NCBI GenBank assembly: GCA_009760855.2
Contig: WPIO01000049.1
Span: 618,001-682,000, forward strand
DNA from: Cristatella mucedo
Taxonomy: Eukaryota > Bryozoa > Phylactolaemata > Cristatellidae
Length of the DNA stretch: 64,000 nucleotides
Direction: 5' to 3'
The notes under the pieces: generated by a model
Told to the model about the DNA's origin: nothing
What the model saw: the letters and a program-made list of their open reading frames with translations, nothing else
Database searches by the model: none
Made by a program: the position numbers and the translations under genes
Shown: positions 1-62,161 of the stretch, one piece after another
How positions within the stretch are numbered: the stretch's first letter is position 1
How the letters are laid out: every line of letters begins with the position of its first letter

Positions 1-391
1 CTCACCAAGTATAATGATGAGCTTTCGATGTCTAGACATTCGCAATAGAACACGTTTATGAAAATTCGCCAGTCAAGACAACACAAAGCTTTCTCCAGCT
101 TCTTCACCCATAAGATTCAAGATGGGCACTGGTTGTGACAAGGTGTAGCCAGTCTACTCAAGGCAATAGAAATCATCTCTAGCATTCGGTGCCTCTTCAC
201 TGAAAGCTCATCCGGGAGCCTCAAGGCCATGCTGAGAACAAGTACTTGCCTCTTCCTCTGGTTCACTTGTTGCATCTCAGAGAGGATTACAACATAGTCT
301 GGAATTTGCTGGAACCCGTTAGGGTATGGTGAGTTGGGCTGAGATGTCATCTGAGACTTCAAAATGATGGTGGTTCTGCTGGGTCTTTAAG

Positions 392-1010
392 ATGGTTTTA
401 GCAAAAATTCCTGCTATCTTTGCCTTTATGACAGCAGAAGCTGACACTGACAGTGAGCATGACTACAGACAGCGCTGGACACAGCAGACCAAATTCACTG
501 TGGTAAGCAACAATGTCATGTGGGAGCTACATGTGGACAGGACCCCAAGGAGGTGCTGCTACCACCAATTAGATCTCGTGAAACAATTAGTCACAGCTCT
601 AGATAAGGAGTCGGCAGCTTTCAAGTACCTTCGAAAAATGTTACCCAAGCTATCTGAGGCCCAGGTTCAAAGCCAGAGTGGGGACAGCATATAAAGGTCG
701 TTGAGTGCAATGAATTATCCAAAATACTCACTAGTCAGGAGAAAGCTACTTGGAAAGCTTCGTCACACTGGCTACAGGCCTCCCGGGGCAATCATAAGGT
801 GGAAAACGGTAATGCAGTCGATGGTTGAGACTAAGGTGAAGAACCACAGCCGAATTGACTGCACGATGTCCTTCCAACTCCAGACCGTTAATACACATCT
901 TGACAAAGTCAAGAAGAACATGGGGGCTAACTAGAAGGAGGAAGGTGGAGTGCTTCGATTGAGAGATATTGTACTTCAAATGGTACTAACACGGATAGTA
1001 TACCGACAAT
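392..1010 (+). pseudogene. Degraded transposon-type gene
   Basis: Three frames together keep the order of a multicopy animal protein that I know only as an uncharacterised, transposon-associated family. The pieces are an LLPP segment near 555, LVTALDKESAAFKYLRKMLP at about 585-645, ILTSQEKATWK near 722-755, GNHKVEN near 790, then CTMSFQLQTVNTHLDKVKKN at about 861-920. Stops and frameshifts separate these blocks, and the usual GERFHQD-type ending is decayed. It is plus strand inside the SMCHD1 locus, so it is an insertion and not host exons. The family name is uncertain. Confidence 0.55.
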
Positions 1011-1763
1011 ATGATGAGAGACCACATTTGGGATTGATTTGTGCAAGTGACTGACATTATAATCCTAAATTTGGAAAAACTACTCACTTCAAATCGTGTG
1101 TAGAGTCACACATGCATAACTTAAGTATAAATAACTGTTTATTTTTGATTGTTATTTTTCTGAATAAATGTGAACTTCAATTCGTCTTCTTAGTCTTTGA
1201 AAATCGGCTGATTTCAAATTCGTCACTGCCCTGATCACAAAAGTTAAGTTCGTGGGGAATAATGGCCATAACAAGCAACTGCAAAGTGACACTATTCAGG
1301 GGGAAATGGCGTTACGCAGCATGGTCAGTCAAGTCTGCTGGAGATCATCTTTAGTAGCAGTCTAATCATTTGAATTTTTTGAGAGAGTGAAGACAAAGCT
1401 TACTGCTACGATCAGGTCACGGTGCATCAGTGAGCCCAACAAAGACAGTTGCATAGGCAATATAAACATCAGAGCAGGCTCTACTGGTTGGGCCAGTGCC
1501 GATGCCGATGGAGCCACTGATCTGAAAAAGTCGTGATCCTTTAGAAGGCAGTGGTCTAGCACTAAAGCTTACTGGAGCAAAGTGAGCCAGTATATAGCCC
1601 TTGCGCTTTTAACGTATTTCTTGCACAGCTTCAAAGAAACAACACCGCTGTGGTAGCCACTTGAGCATTTGTAGCATACTTTATATCGCCATGCGGCCAT
1701 GAAGCTTGTTACGCTGAAAAATGCAATGCTACGGCCTTCATTGCTCAACCAGGGCCGGCCTAC

Positions 1764-47369
<45,606 letters not shown>

Positions 47370-47491
47370 GTTTACTGCAGTGTGGGCGGCCATATATGTA
47401 CGGGCGGATGGAGCTACAAATCCCTCCATACTTGCACCCCCCACCCCACCCCCCTACACACAAACACACACACACACACACCGCCTTCGAT

Positions 47492-47581
47492 GTACCACAA
47501 ATTCGGGTCTCATGCGATGCGCCAGTCTAAGGAACTAGCTGGGAGTGGAAAAATTATGAAACTTAGAAAAAGAATACAAAG
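47492..47581 (+). CDS. Possible first exon of a gene divergent from SMCHD1 (unassigned)
   Basis: From the ATG at 47,492 the frame contains MRQSKELAGSGKIMKLRKRI and stops being open exactly at a consensus donor, ACAAAG|GTGAGT, at about 47,581. It starts 123 nt from the SMCHD1 ATG on the other strand, so a shared bidirectional promoter is possible. No continuation exon was found and no family was recognised. Confidence 0.25.
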
Positions 47582-47929
47582 GTGAGTCACAGCACTTTTT
47601 TGAATAATGAAAAATGTTGGTGCGATAAGCTCTTGAGTCGCTACGCTGCCTGCATTTGCCTGTTGACGGCTACGAGTGCAACAGGTTTGAATGGGTTAAA
47701 ATAATAGAAGAAAGTATATATGGCAGAGAGTTGGAGAGTATGAAAGGACGGGGTTGGAGGTTGGCTAAAGCCCATTCTTAACGTTGGATGGGGCAGAGCC
47801 AAGCTCCACTACACCTCTCCCCCCCCCCCCCGCAAAAAATTTCTCGCGCAGCTAAAAGGGGGTTTAGTCCTTGCCTAAATGCCATGCTTCTCTTTCCCAG
47901 AATAAAGGTGGAATTTTTGCACAGCTCAG

Positions 47930-48062
47930 CTGTCCTAATTTGGCTCAGGGGTAATTCGCTTGCTTTTAACTACCACGGTCTCGGGCTCGAGTCCTGCAGA
48001 TATACCTAAAGCGCCGGGATAGACATTAAGTTCTCCTAGGGTGCTCAATACATAATATTTAT
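47930..48062 (+). mobile_element. SINE-A copy 6, degenerate
   Basis: AATTTGGCTCAGGGGTAATT head, CTCGGGCTCGAGTCCTGCAG B-box region, ATTAAGTTCTCCTAGGGTGC tail. Confidence 0.65.
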
Positions 48063-48437
48063 ACTCAATACTAATTATTTGCATGCGTATTGCCTTGGCG
48101 AAAGTCGGCAGTCAGTACTGATGCGATACCAGTATACTTCGGTTTTGGAACGCCGGCAAGCTAGTCAATCAGCGGTTAGAAATGAGTTTCTGACTTGTTA
48201 TTGCAAGGAAGCTGTTTCTTCAGAATTAATCGCTTCAATCCAACAAAATGACATCTGATGTGATCAATATTCGGTTTTCTGTCGACTTTTGCTTATGACT
48301 CCTAGCTGGAAAGAGCTGACCAGGACTGCAACCTGCTCCTCGTGGCATCCGCTCCGTCCCAGCCCTCGACCTGCCATTTATGTGCATATGGATGCTGACA
48401 CTGTGCGTGGTATTACTAACCAATTCGACATGCTTTA

Positions 48438-48800
48438 TCAATAATAATAACAATAATACACTTGATAAAGCGCCATCAGAGAACTCAGTCTCTTTCTAGG
48501 CACTTTACTTTTGCTGTAAAGGAAACACGGTCGAATGGTGGGTACTTGGTAAACAGCATGATTAAAATGGTTAAGGGTGACATGCACAGGGTCAGCATGC
48601 AAGTGTGGTTAGTGGCAGCATGCACAGTGTCAGCACACATAAGCATATAAAGGACGAATCATAGGGAACCAGTAGATGCTGTCAAAAACAGGTTGTTTTT
48701 AATTTCTTTTTAAATGCGGTCAAGTCAGGGGATGTCGTGACAAAAATGTGCGAATTCCAGGCTTCGGGGGCTGTGAGTTCCAGGCTTTGGGGGCTTCTTT
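48438..48800 (-). mobile_element. LINE-B 3' fragment
   Basis: An AATAATAACAATAATACACT tail, AAGCGCCATCAGAGAACTCA, GACATGCACAGGGTCAGCAT, TTTAAATGCGGTCAAGTCAG. A short GAGTTCCAGGCTT(T)GGGGGC duplication is near the right end. Confidence 0.8.
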
Positions 48801-49163
48801 ATATTATAAAAAGTATATCCAAATAAATGCAGTTACCTTATGGTGCAATGCAGATATCTTATTACTATTACTACGATGTCGTTGAATTTTTCAGAGAAGT
48901 ACTCTCTTAATAGTAAATTGGAGTTACTTCAGAAAATATACACCTGTATTATCCTATCTTCAACATATGTGATTTTTACTTAAGTCGGTAACTTCGTCCC
49001 TTAAACGGAGTCACTGCTGATTCAATTGTCGGCGCCGCCTGCTGAGGAGAGAGCCCAACCATTTGCATACATAAATTCGAGTGAAAACAATGAAATTTCA
49101 TAATTGCACGTTGAAATTTTAAAATAGATTTTAAAATTAAAAATAATGTTGAAGTAATTCTCT

Positions 49164-49203
49164 GCGTTTTCTGGAATGTACGGAAGTACATTCCAGAAAA
49201 CGC
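49164..49203. repeat. Perfect 17-bp hairpin
   Basis: GCGTTTTCTGGAATGTA is followed by the 6-nt loop CGGAAG and its exact complement. Confidence 0.92.
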
Positions 49204-49249
49204 GGTCAATGCTGATTAGTTAGCCGGCGCTGACCAACGAGATATAACT

Positions 49250-49540
49250 TGGACATAATTTTGAAATTATATGTAGGTTATATAGTATATATAATTATAT
49301 ATAATGTAATAATAAAATATAAATAAATAATAATATAATTATATTATAGTATTATATTTTAGTATTATATATTGCATAGTATTACTCATATATAATATTA
49401 CAATATATTATATATATAAATTTTATATAAACACGAATATAAATTCGAATATAACAATTAATTATATAATATTACAATATATTATGTATATAAATTTTTA
49501 TATAAACACGAATATAAATTCAAATATAGCAATTAATTCT
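49250..49540 (+). repeat. AT-rich block with two-copy 74-bp tandem repeat
   Basis: The region is almost pure A+T. Units 49,392-49,465 and 49,466-49,539 share ATAATATTACAATATATTAT, AAACACGAATATAAATTC and CAATTAATT. Confidence 0.85.
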
Positions 49541-50254
49541 CAAAGTTAAAAATTACATTTAATTGGAAATAAGCCAAAATGAGATTTTTCTAAAGGTGAG
49601 ATATTTTCTTTGATGGAAATTGAGTCAGAGCAGACGGCAAAGCGTGTAGAATATTGTGTTTTACCATCACATTTAACGACCAGAAAAAAATATAAGAAGT
49701 GACTCAATGTCGCACTGCCAAAGCTTTGTGAATGCTTGATTTGTAGCAAACTCAACAACAGCAGTGTTTTTTCCATTTTACCACAAATAAAGATGTTTCT
49801 ACATCAAGAAACCATTGTGATATTGCACTGCAAGACCAGCTAGGCAAGTGAACACTCGTGTGTGCCTGACAAAAAACTTCGAGTATCCCGTGATTTTTAA
49901 TGGTTATAGACTAGTTAAACCGTACAAAATTAAGTAGCTCGTGTCCCACACGTATTTCCAATGAATCCTTCCAAGTTTTCGGAGTGCTTGAAATCTGTTC
50001 ACATCAAAATATATTACATTATCTGGATTTCAGTTGGAGTTAAACGTCTGTCATTCAACTCATTTTGATAATAAAAATTATACCTGGCCTGAAATCTGAT
50101 GGGTGGGTTAGATCTACAATAGTCCGTGCACTCAAGTCGGGAGGAGGGGGACAGTCAGTCCTTATTTTTTGCACGCTTGAGCTTGTTCGTCCTAACTATT
50201 TCAATGTCTCCAGTTAATTATTGGCCACATAGGCGAGGGCATACAGTTTACTTA

Positions 50255-50765
50255 CTCAGAAAACCGTTGGTGGAAGAAGCTTTTGATAAGCAGGTCCAAG
50301 ACTGTAGAACTCACTTCCGTAACTCTTACGAAACATATAAATAAATCCTAGCTGATTTAACAGCCTCTTTTTGTATAGCAACAGAAGAGCCTTTACGGCT
50401 ATCACCACCGCTTGCAGTGGCAATAAAGGGTCACCCACCGCAGGAATTGAACCCACGACCTCGGGACCTCAGTCGTGAAAGCAACCGCCTTACCTAGTGT
50501 GCCATCACGGCTCACCATCTACTTTCCTGCTGTCGACTGTGGCAATCCTTTCCAGCCGTTCTAAGCTGCTATTTCCATGCTACTCATTACGTCAAGTGCC
50601 CTCCTGACTCAGCTATGCTTCTCACTTTCACTTTATTCCGTTAAAAGGTATGTGTTGGCTCCAACAAGCTCACCAAAAGCTGCTTAGACCTTGAGACCGC
50701 TTCGCAAAACACTCCTAGTGTAACACTTAGTCTTTGTGGCTTTGTGGTTACAGACTGAGATAGAT
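50255..50765 (+). mobile_element. LINE-A 3' fragment carrying a SINE-B insertion
   Basis: 50,255-50,337 (GAAAACCGTTGGTGGAAGAA, AGACTGTAGAACTCACTTCC) and 50,516-50,765 (CTTTCCTGCTGTCGACTGTG, TGTGGCTTTGTGGTTACAGA) are consecutive parts of LINE-A, matching 11,233-11,300 and 11,305-11,570. Confidence 0.8.
50338..50515 (-). mobile_element. SINE-B, best full-length copy
   Basis: In reverse complement it runs from the head GGTGAGCCGTGATGGCACAC, with the A-box, through GGGTTCAATTCCTGCGGTGG (B-box) to AATCAGCTAGGATTTATT. It is about 178 bp and inserted into LINE-A. Confidence 0.9.
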
Positions 50766-50829
50766 TATATTAAAAAAGTGCAATCTCGAATATCGGTTCG
50801 TGTCATTTTTAGCATTTCGTAAGAAAGAG

Positions 50830-51510
50830 AGTAGGTCAGATGAAAGATTGAACAGAAGTCCCGTCTTGACTTCTGCAACTCACTGCTTGCTGGTCAACCG
50901 GCCAGTGCACTCAGGCGCTTATAGCTGGTGCAAAGCTCTGCAGCTAGGCTTGTCTGCCGTGAGCGTCGCAATTGCCAAATCACTCCACTTTTCGCCGACC
51001 TGCACTGACTCCCAGTCAAGCAGCTTCAAGGTTTCAAGGTCTTGTCACTTACTTATAGGTCCCTTCATAATTTGGCTCCAGCCTACCTATCAGATCTTCT
51101 CCCCCTCCAGGCTAAGCATCGTACCACCCGCTTTTCGGAATCTAACCATTTATTCATACCTCGTAAAAATTTCAAATCCTTTGGAGACCGTTCCTTTAGT
51201 TTGTATGTACCCAAAGCCTGGAACTCACTCCCCACTTGCGTCGCGACATCTCTTGGCTTGTCCACATTTAAAATAAACTAAAAACGCATCTGCTTATCAC
51301 AGCATTTAGTGGGTCCACGTGACTCTCCATTTATGTGCTTATGCATGCTGATACTGTGCATTCTGCCATTAACCATACTTGCATGCTGACCCTGTGCATG
51401 TCACCCTTAACCATATTATTCTTTGAGTTTATTGAGCATGCTTACATTAACCGTTCGATCATGTTTCCTTTGCGCCGGATGTAAAGTACCTAGAAAGATA
51501 TCTCGATTTG
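50830..51510 (+). mobile_element. LINE-B 3' fragment
   Basis: Encodes LAPAYLSDLLPLQAKHRTTR and SFGDRSFSLYVPKAWNSLPT in one frame. Its terminal tail is cut after GATGTAAAGTACCTAGAAAG, so the ATT run is missing. Confidence 0.8.
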
Positions 51511-51782
51511 CTGATGATTTTGATTCCGAAGGCGACTAGAACTGAATAACGTCTGAATGTGGTCAGATTTACAGGATACAGTAATAGCAGCGTCAGGCAC
51601 AATGATAATTGAGCATGTGAACTCATTGTAAGTCATGCCATGTCACACGAGAAAATATCCAGCCATTTCACGAAATTAGGCACATGATGAGTCAGTTGGG
51701 TCATCAAAATGAATGCTGAAATAACTCAGCGCTGGAAGATTGATTCTGTTAAGCAGAATCGACTCGCAGATATCGAAAAAAT

Positions 51783-51898
51783 TGTCGGCCTGCTTTGGCC
51801 GGTTGGTAGTTACCGACCAAGGTCGTAGGCTCGAGAACTTGTATGAATAAAGCGCCATGATGGAGATTAAGTTATCTTAAGGTGCTATAAAATCCAAG
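51783..51898 (+). mobile_element. SINE-A copy 7, degenerate
   Basis: GACCAAGGTCGTAGGCTCGA and AAGCGCCATGATGGAGATTA, then ATCTTAAGGTGCTATAAAA. Confidence 0.55.
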
Positions 51899-51940
51899 TA
51901 CCTATATGAAGAAGCGTACCGGTGTCAAATCCTCATTGAT

Positions 51941-52023
51941 ATTTGTAGTCGAAGTAAGAGAATGGAAGGACCTAACAGTCATTGACTGCTAGGTCCTTCC
52001 ATTCTCTTACTTCGACTACAAAT
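51941..52023. repeat. 83-nt near-perfect palindrome
   Basis: Two 41-nt arms beginning ATTTGTAGTCGAAGTAAGAG are reverse complements with a single A/G difference and are separated by one base (T at 51,982). Confidence 0.95.
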
Positions 52024-52624
52024 TTACATTACTGTCACTTCAGGCCATAGCTTCAAGAGTCTGGCAATTTGAAATTGATGTCGGAACAAGCGACACTGTT
52101 TCTATTTATCTCTGAGTTTGAAAGAGTGAACATTCAGTAGGGCTTGTGATGGTTACGGACAGACACTTAATCGATGTTTGCCAGGTGTCGGTCAAAGCAA
52201 GCAGACCTAGTGCGTTTTTGGTTTCGCTTTTGCACTGTCGCCTTCCCACTAAAGGAACAGCTCTCTCTTGCTTTTGGTTCTGTACGCACAATGCTGGGTC
52301 ATGCTTCGCTTTTGGTGTGATAGGCTTGCTTTGCTGCTCTATCATGTTTTTGCTGCCTTACCGTTCGATGGGCGATTCGGAGATCACGTGGGCTTGCCGT
52401 CTAATTACGGGCTGGTACTGGAATGCTGCAAGGCAACCGGAAAGAGAGTTAGTAACAGAGACGCCGGGCCAAGCGGTGGAGTGCTGGTATGCCGGGAGCT
52501 GTCTCGGGGAAATAGTATATTCCTGCTAAAGCACCATGGTGATTGTGTCCATGGCACTTTGTGTATAGTTGCTTATACATTTTAACTACAGCAGCCTCAC
52601 GAATGACGTCACATATTATTAGGG
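52024..52624 (+). other. Intergenic stretch with unassigned open frames
   Basis: Two overlapping plus-strand frames (52,146-52,529 and 52,268-52,585, up to 127 codons) lack recognisable domains or obvious splice context. Confidence 0.25.
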
Positions 52625-52710
52625 GTTATGGTGCCTCCGTAAAGCACCTAGAAAGAGATTGAGTTCTCTGAGAACGCTTTATCAAGTGCATTATTATTAT
52701 TCTTATATTC
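52625..52710 (+). mobile_element. LINE-B 3' tail fragment
   Basis: GTAAAGCACCTAGAAAGAGA, then GAGTTCTCTGAGAACGCTTT and an ATT run. Confidence 0.75.
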
Positions 52711-53159
52711 GTAAACGTTGGGGCCTCATCAGCGCATTATAAAACTTATTTGCACTGTAGAAAAAATTCTGAGTCTCGTACTCGCGGCAATACAGTCATG
52801 TCATTTCGGCATCGACAAAAACTTTCAAAGATAACTTTTGATGTGCAGTTTTTTTCTTAATAAACACTCAACAAAGAATGCAACTTTTAGCAAGCTTTTC
52901 AGCTCGCGATAATATTATGCTTCTGGGTATTGGCACTATTTCGAAGTGGCATCAACAGCATTCCGTAAGGAGTAATTCCTCAGTGCAGCAGCCATTCTGG
53001 CAGTCTAAGTAATTGTTGTCGATGTAATAAAATGTCTACCAGCTAATTCCGAATGATCGACAGCTCTTTTTAAAAGATTTAACTAGGTCAATCTCAGTGG
53101 GCGGTTGATTCAGCTCCCCTTTCGCTTTGCCCAAGTATTTCTTGAACTATGCAAAGAAG

Positions 53160-53322
53160 CTCATGTCACCCCTAACCATGTTATTCATGTTGTTTATCAA
53201 GCATGATATTACTCACCATTCAATTGCATTTCCCTTTGCAGCAAATGTAAAGTCCTAGAAAGAGATTGAGTTCTCTGAGGGCGCTTTTCAGTGCATTATT
53301 ATTATTATTATTATTATTAAGC
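53160..53322 (+). mobile_element. LINE-B 3' tail fragment
   Basis: TGTCACCCCTAACCATGTTA, GCAGCAAATGTAAAGTCCTA, GAGGGCGCTTTTCAGTGC and eight ATT units. Confidence 0.8.
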
Positions 53323-53939
53323 TCCAATTACTCCTCAGCGGGGAGCACGAACACGGCACTTGAGGCATTATCACTCTGGCTGCTCATTTTTAGTAATGGA
53401 TTTACATTGTATTTGTTAAAACTCAGCCTACTGACGTCACGAGGCCCATTTAAGCCGGGTTTTAACGTCAGTCTTGCTTCTTACCTGCTTATGACCTACT
53501 TCGTATTTCTTCTTGAAGGAAGTTTACTTGGTCAGTCTGCCTTTTAAGCCTTCCTTCCTATTCGCTCCGCCCACTGAGTGATCCTGGGTAGTGCTTTTAT
53601 TAAGAAGGTAGGAAATAACACTTTCCCTTTAATTCCCAGAGAATTTTAACCTTACGCGATTACCTTTATCGCTCGCCGCCTCAAAATAGGATTTTTGTAT
53701 GCCGAGCTCGTATTGTTCCATAAACAGAGTCTCTCATGGAACGCACAGACTATTTCGCAGGTCGTCATCCATTCACGAACCCCTGATGGCGTCTATACAA
53801 TTGGTCGTTTGCAATGTCTTGCCTGAGTCTCGGCCAAAAAAGAACCATGTTTGGCTAGTGAGTCTTTATTAAGTCTTCCACAAGTCTTAGACCGCCTCTA
53901 GTACTGGTAACATATACACAGAAAAGTCGAGTAGGACAG

Positions 53940-54575
53940 AATAACAATGTTATCGTACTAATATATTTCTGTACAGGGCCCTCAGAGATCTCTTTCTAGG
54001 CACTTTACACGTGCCGTAAAGGAAGCATGGTCAAATTATTAGCGATAACATGCACAATATCACTAAGTACGATATAATTAAAGGTAAATGCACGTTAATG
54101 TATCTCCGTCTGTAACTCCACAAAGTCATAAAGACCATGTGGGTGCTACGCAGGACAGTTTTGTATAGCGCACTCACAGCCTAAGCGGCTTTCGGTACTC
54201 ATTCGGTAGCCAACACACTTCGTCTTACGCAACAAAGAAAGAGTGGGAAGCATAGCAGAGTCAGGAGAGCAGTTGTGGTAGTGAGTAGCATAGAAGTAGC
54301 AGCCCAGGACCGCTGAAAAGGATGTGCCATAGTCGGCGTTGTCGATATATAAATGTGGTTAGTGCACCCACAAGCATACAAAAGGGCGAATCGCACAAAT
54401 CATACGGAGCCAACTAAGCTGTGAGGAACACATACGTTTTTAGCTTCTCTTTCAATTTAGTCAAGGCTGAAAATGTAACGTCAGTCGGGAGTGAGATCCA
54501 GGCTTAGGGAGCATGCGAACTGAAGGCACGGTCTATAGATTCTTTGAGGTTAGTTCGAGGCCAAGCTAAGCGATT
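53940..54575 (-). mobile_element. LINE-B fragment inside the MITE, itself split by LINE-A
   Basis: Pieces 53,940-54,076 (GGGCCCTCAGAGATCTCTTT, TAGGCACTTTACACGTGCCG) and 54,343-54,575 (AAATGTGGTTAGTGCACCCA, GTCAGTCGGGAGTGAGATCC, GCATGCGAACTGAAGGCACG). Confidence 0.7.
54077..54342 (-). mobile_element. LINE-A 3' fragment inside LINE-B
   Basis: Begins with the reversed LINE-A end (ATGTATCTCCGTCTGTAACT, CCACAAAGTCATAAAGACCA) and continues CTCACAGCCTAAGCGGCTTT. The 7-bp duplication CGATATA flanks it at 54,070-54,076 and 54,343-54,349. Confidence 0.85.
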
Positions 54576-54679
54576 TGAAACGGAAGCAGAAGTAGGTATG
54601 AAGCGAGACTTAAACGTAATGTAAGCCGAGCTTTACCTGACGTTTAAATCTAGGTTAAAAACAGTTCCTCGCGATGCAC

Positions 54680-57217
54680 ACTGTAAAGGTTCACCTGAGT
54701 AAATAATTCTTTATGAGCTTGCGGGTGCAGCAGCATTAAACCATATCAGTTGATATTGTACCTTTCAGGTTACGCGAGGTGACCGGAAAGAGACTGGGGT
54801 TGTTTTTGGAGGATATTTTTTCTTAGTGATAAATAGTAACATGCAGTTAGTGTCTATGACTGGATTTTTCTTACGCCGAGAAAAAGGGGGCCATGCCATA
54901 GTACGATTGATGCTGCCTCAATCAAGCAACTAGGACCAAGAACTATCAGCTTTGAGGGAATCGCTAATATAAAAATTGGCATTAAACCTCAAAATTTCAG
55001 CATAGAATAATGAAAGATTACATTGCTTCTATTTGGAATTTCAGAAAGACGTGATTGTGGTTGAGGTTTAGATAGGGCGTTGAAAAGGCTCCGCTTAGGG
55101 TGACAAAGCTGGATAACCACAGCTCAAATTTGACTACATAGGTTCTAGCCATATACGCAAGTAAAAAGAGTTGTTAAGGCACTTAACTCCGTCGTCATAG
55201 TACTGGGTTCACCTCTCCGAACAAATGAGACTAATTCTTCCATTGTCCAAAGGAAGACCAGTGGAAGTCACCAGCCTTGTTTGGACTAGCGAATTTTTAG
55301 TCAGCCGAGATACAATTCTCACTACCAAGGCCACTGCAACTTCTCAATAAATAACAATAAATAACCTTCACCAGCATCGTATTATATACAAGGTATGTTG
55401 ACCAGGATTCGAAATGCTTCAATCAAAAAACGACCAGCGAAATAGTCCTCGTGCCTTGAGAGGTGATGACTGCACATATTGCTGGGACAAATGAACTTGC
55501 ATAGCAGTGCGAGGGTCCGGTGAGACACCAGGATTAGCAAACTTTGTCTATCCTCAAGCTAGCTCATTTAAAATATGCATTATTGACTCTAATGGCTTTG
55601 CAGTAATCCGGTAGGATTGCAAGCACTTGGCAATATCTTTTTTCCAAAGCCTAAGCCTGCTTTCTTACAAATCAACAGCAAACAATCCTCACATTTGCTC
55701 GCCCACGAATGTCCCATATTCCGGTGCTCTGACAAATGCCTTCCCTAAAAACAAGCATCGAACATGTGAGGCCTAGAAAACCTAAAGATTTGCATGGGAC
55801 ACACTCTTGTGAAGCCGAAGCGGTACTATAAGTAGACGAACGGAACCTATAGCTCCCCAGAGGTGAGACCAAACCTAAGCCAGGGGATCCATGTCATGAT
55901 GACAATCAATGACTGAACCAGGAACCACCGCTTGTAGGAAGGCTGAAGGGCGGTCCTAGGGGTGAGCCAGGGCCCATTTATGCTCTACGTCAGAACGTCC
56001 ACACGTACGGTTTAAGAACAGCTAGAATCCGAGGCAAGAGCTTCAGAACAGCATATATAAAGGTGTAAGGAGTTTATTCACAACATGCAACAAGTTATTC
56101 AGAATCCTCTGAAAGATACCTACTCGAAACAGCATGTGGACGGTAAGAAGCTCTCACAGTTTGCTGCCTTGCCAATCTCCGAGATTGCAGTTGACATTGA
56201 AGTGTGAACGGCTGAGATTGTGATGGAGTTCAACTCTCGAAACCGAGAAAAAATACTGCATCTTGTGGAAACGTTTGCAAAAACTCAGGGGTTGCTACTT
56301 AAAATAACAGAAGAGCTGCTCTTGGTGGACGTGTATACACTTTAAAACCTACGACAGCGAGGCAACATCACTATATTATAATGCAATTCAGTGACGGCCT
56401 TGTTGCAGGGAAGAGCTGACCATAAAGACTCTGCTGCCTCATCCCCCCACCACGGAGGGAGGCAGCCATTCAGCAGGCACATTCAGCCATCCAGCATTGA
56501 TACCGAGCCAGTCAGTGACAATTTCAACATACTAGCAACGTTAAAAACTGAAGCTAAATGAGCTCAAATCCTTCTAAGCCGTTGGGTATTGCACAAGCTG
56601 CTCCTGACTATGAGAAAGCTTTTCGTGATGAGCAATCCGTGTAGCTACATCCCATGGCATTCCATGCGATGGCATGGACGACACGAGCAGCAGCCGCACA
56701 ATGCTGCACATGGACGCCAACCCACCTGCTCACAGAGAGTCCCCCGAGACAAATTCTCAGCACGAGTAAACATTGGTAGAGAAACTATCCGTACTATAAT
56801 AAGATTGTAGCAATATAATTACATAGCAACACAAGCACCAATTCGGCTTGCACCAAGCTATTGCCAGCCTTCTAATGGTCATGCATGTGTGCATACACGT
56901 GGCCGCCTTACTCATGAGCAGAAGCAGTAAGCCTACGAACCTACAATTATCCATTCTGTCTTTGATGGTTTGAAACGAACGGCTTGTCTCTTGAAGCTGC
57001 TCGAAAACGAACTCGGCCTTTACAGGGTGTGGTTAACTTCCCAGGCAGCAATGCTCACAGGAATGTGTCACTGGCAAGTACAAGATTTCATTACAAAAAC
57101 GCTATACCATTGACCTCGTTGCCGGCGATTGGAAGGCCGAATGTTCACCATGCGACTGATGATTAAAACAGGACACTCAGTCCGAGCTTGGATCCCCCAT
57201 CAGACCAGGACGATCTG
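54680..57217 (+). other. Intergenic stretch between MITE and NARS2
   Basis: Mostly unrecognised. At 56,084-56,345 (plus) a frame starting MQQVIQNPLKDTYSKQHVDG is open except for one TGA at about 56,204 and includes SRNREKILHLVETFAKTQG. It may be a decayed element ORF or chance. Confidence 0.3.
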
Positions 57218-62079
<4,862 letters not shown>

Positions 62080-62161
62080 CTACAACATGCCGTTGCGGTT
62101 GCTCCAGCGTAACTGAACAATAGGGCCTGCAGAGCAAACGTGCCTGTTTGCACGCTCCCAT

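Larger units (their letters stand above)
53453..54632 (-). mobile_element. MITE-like element, copy 2, carrying nested LINEs
   Basis: Same family as 19,395-19,917 in opposite orientation. Shared landmarks are the AGCCGGGTTTTAACGTCAGT end, TTCGCTCCGCCCACTGAG, ATCGCTCGCCGCCTCAAAAT and AAGTCTTAGACCGCCTCT. The other end (GCGAGACTTAAACG to GTAAGCCGAGCT) is at 54,605-54,632. TTA flanks both sides, at 53,450-53,452 and 54,633-54,635. Confidence 0.7.

Noticed and set aside
1420-1521. Possible SMCHD1 exon 30 after ctttttcag (ISGSIGIGTG...)
   Set aside because: The acceptor and phase 0 would fit, and ISGSIGIGTG faintly resembles human LSIAGVGLD, but no convincing donor or further similarity follows before the stop at 1,417.
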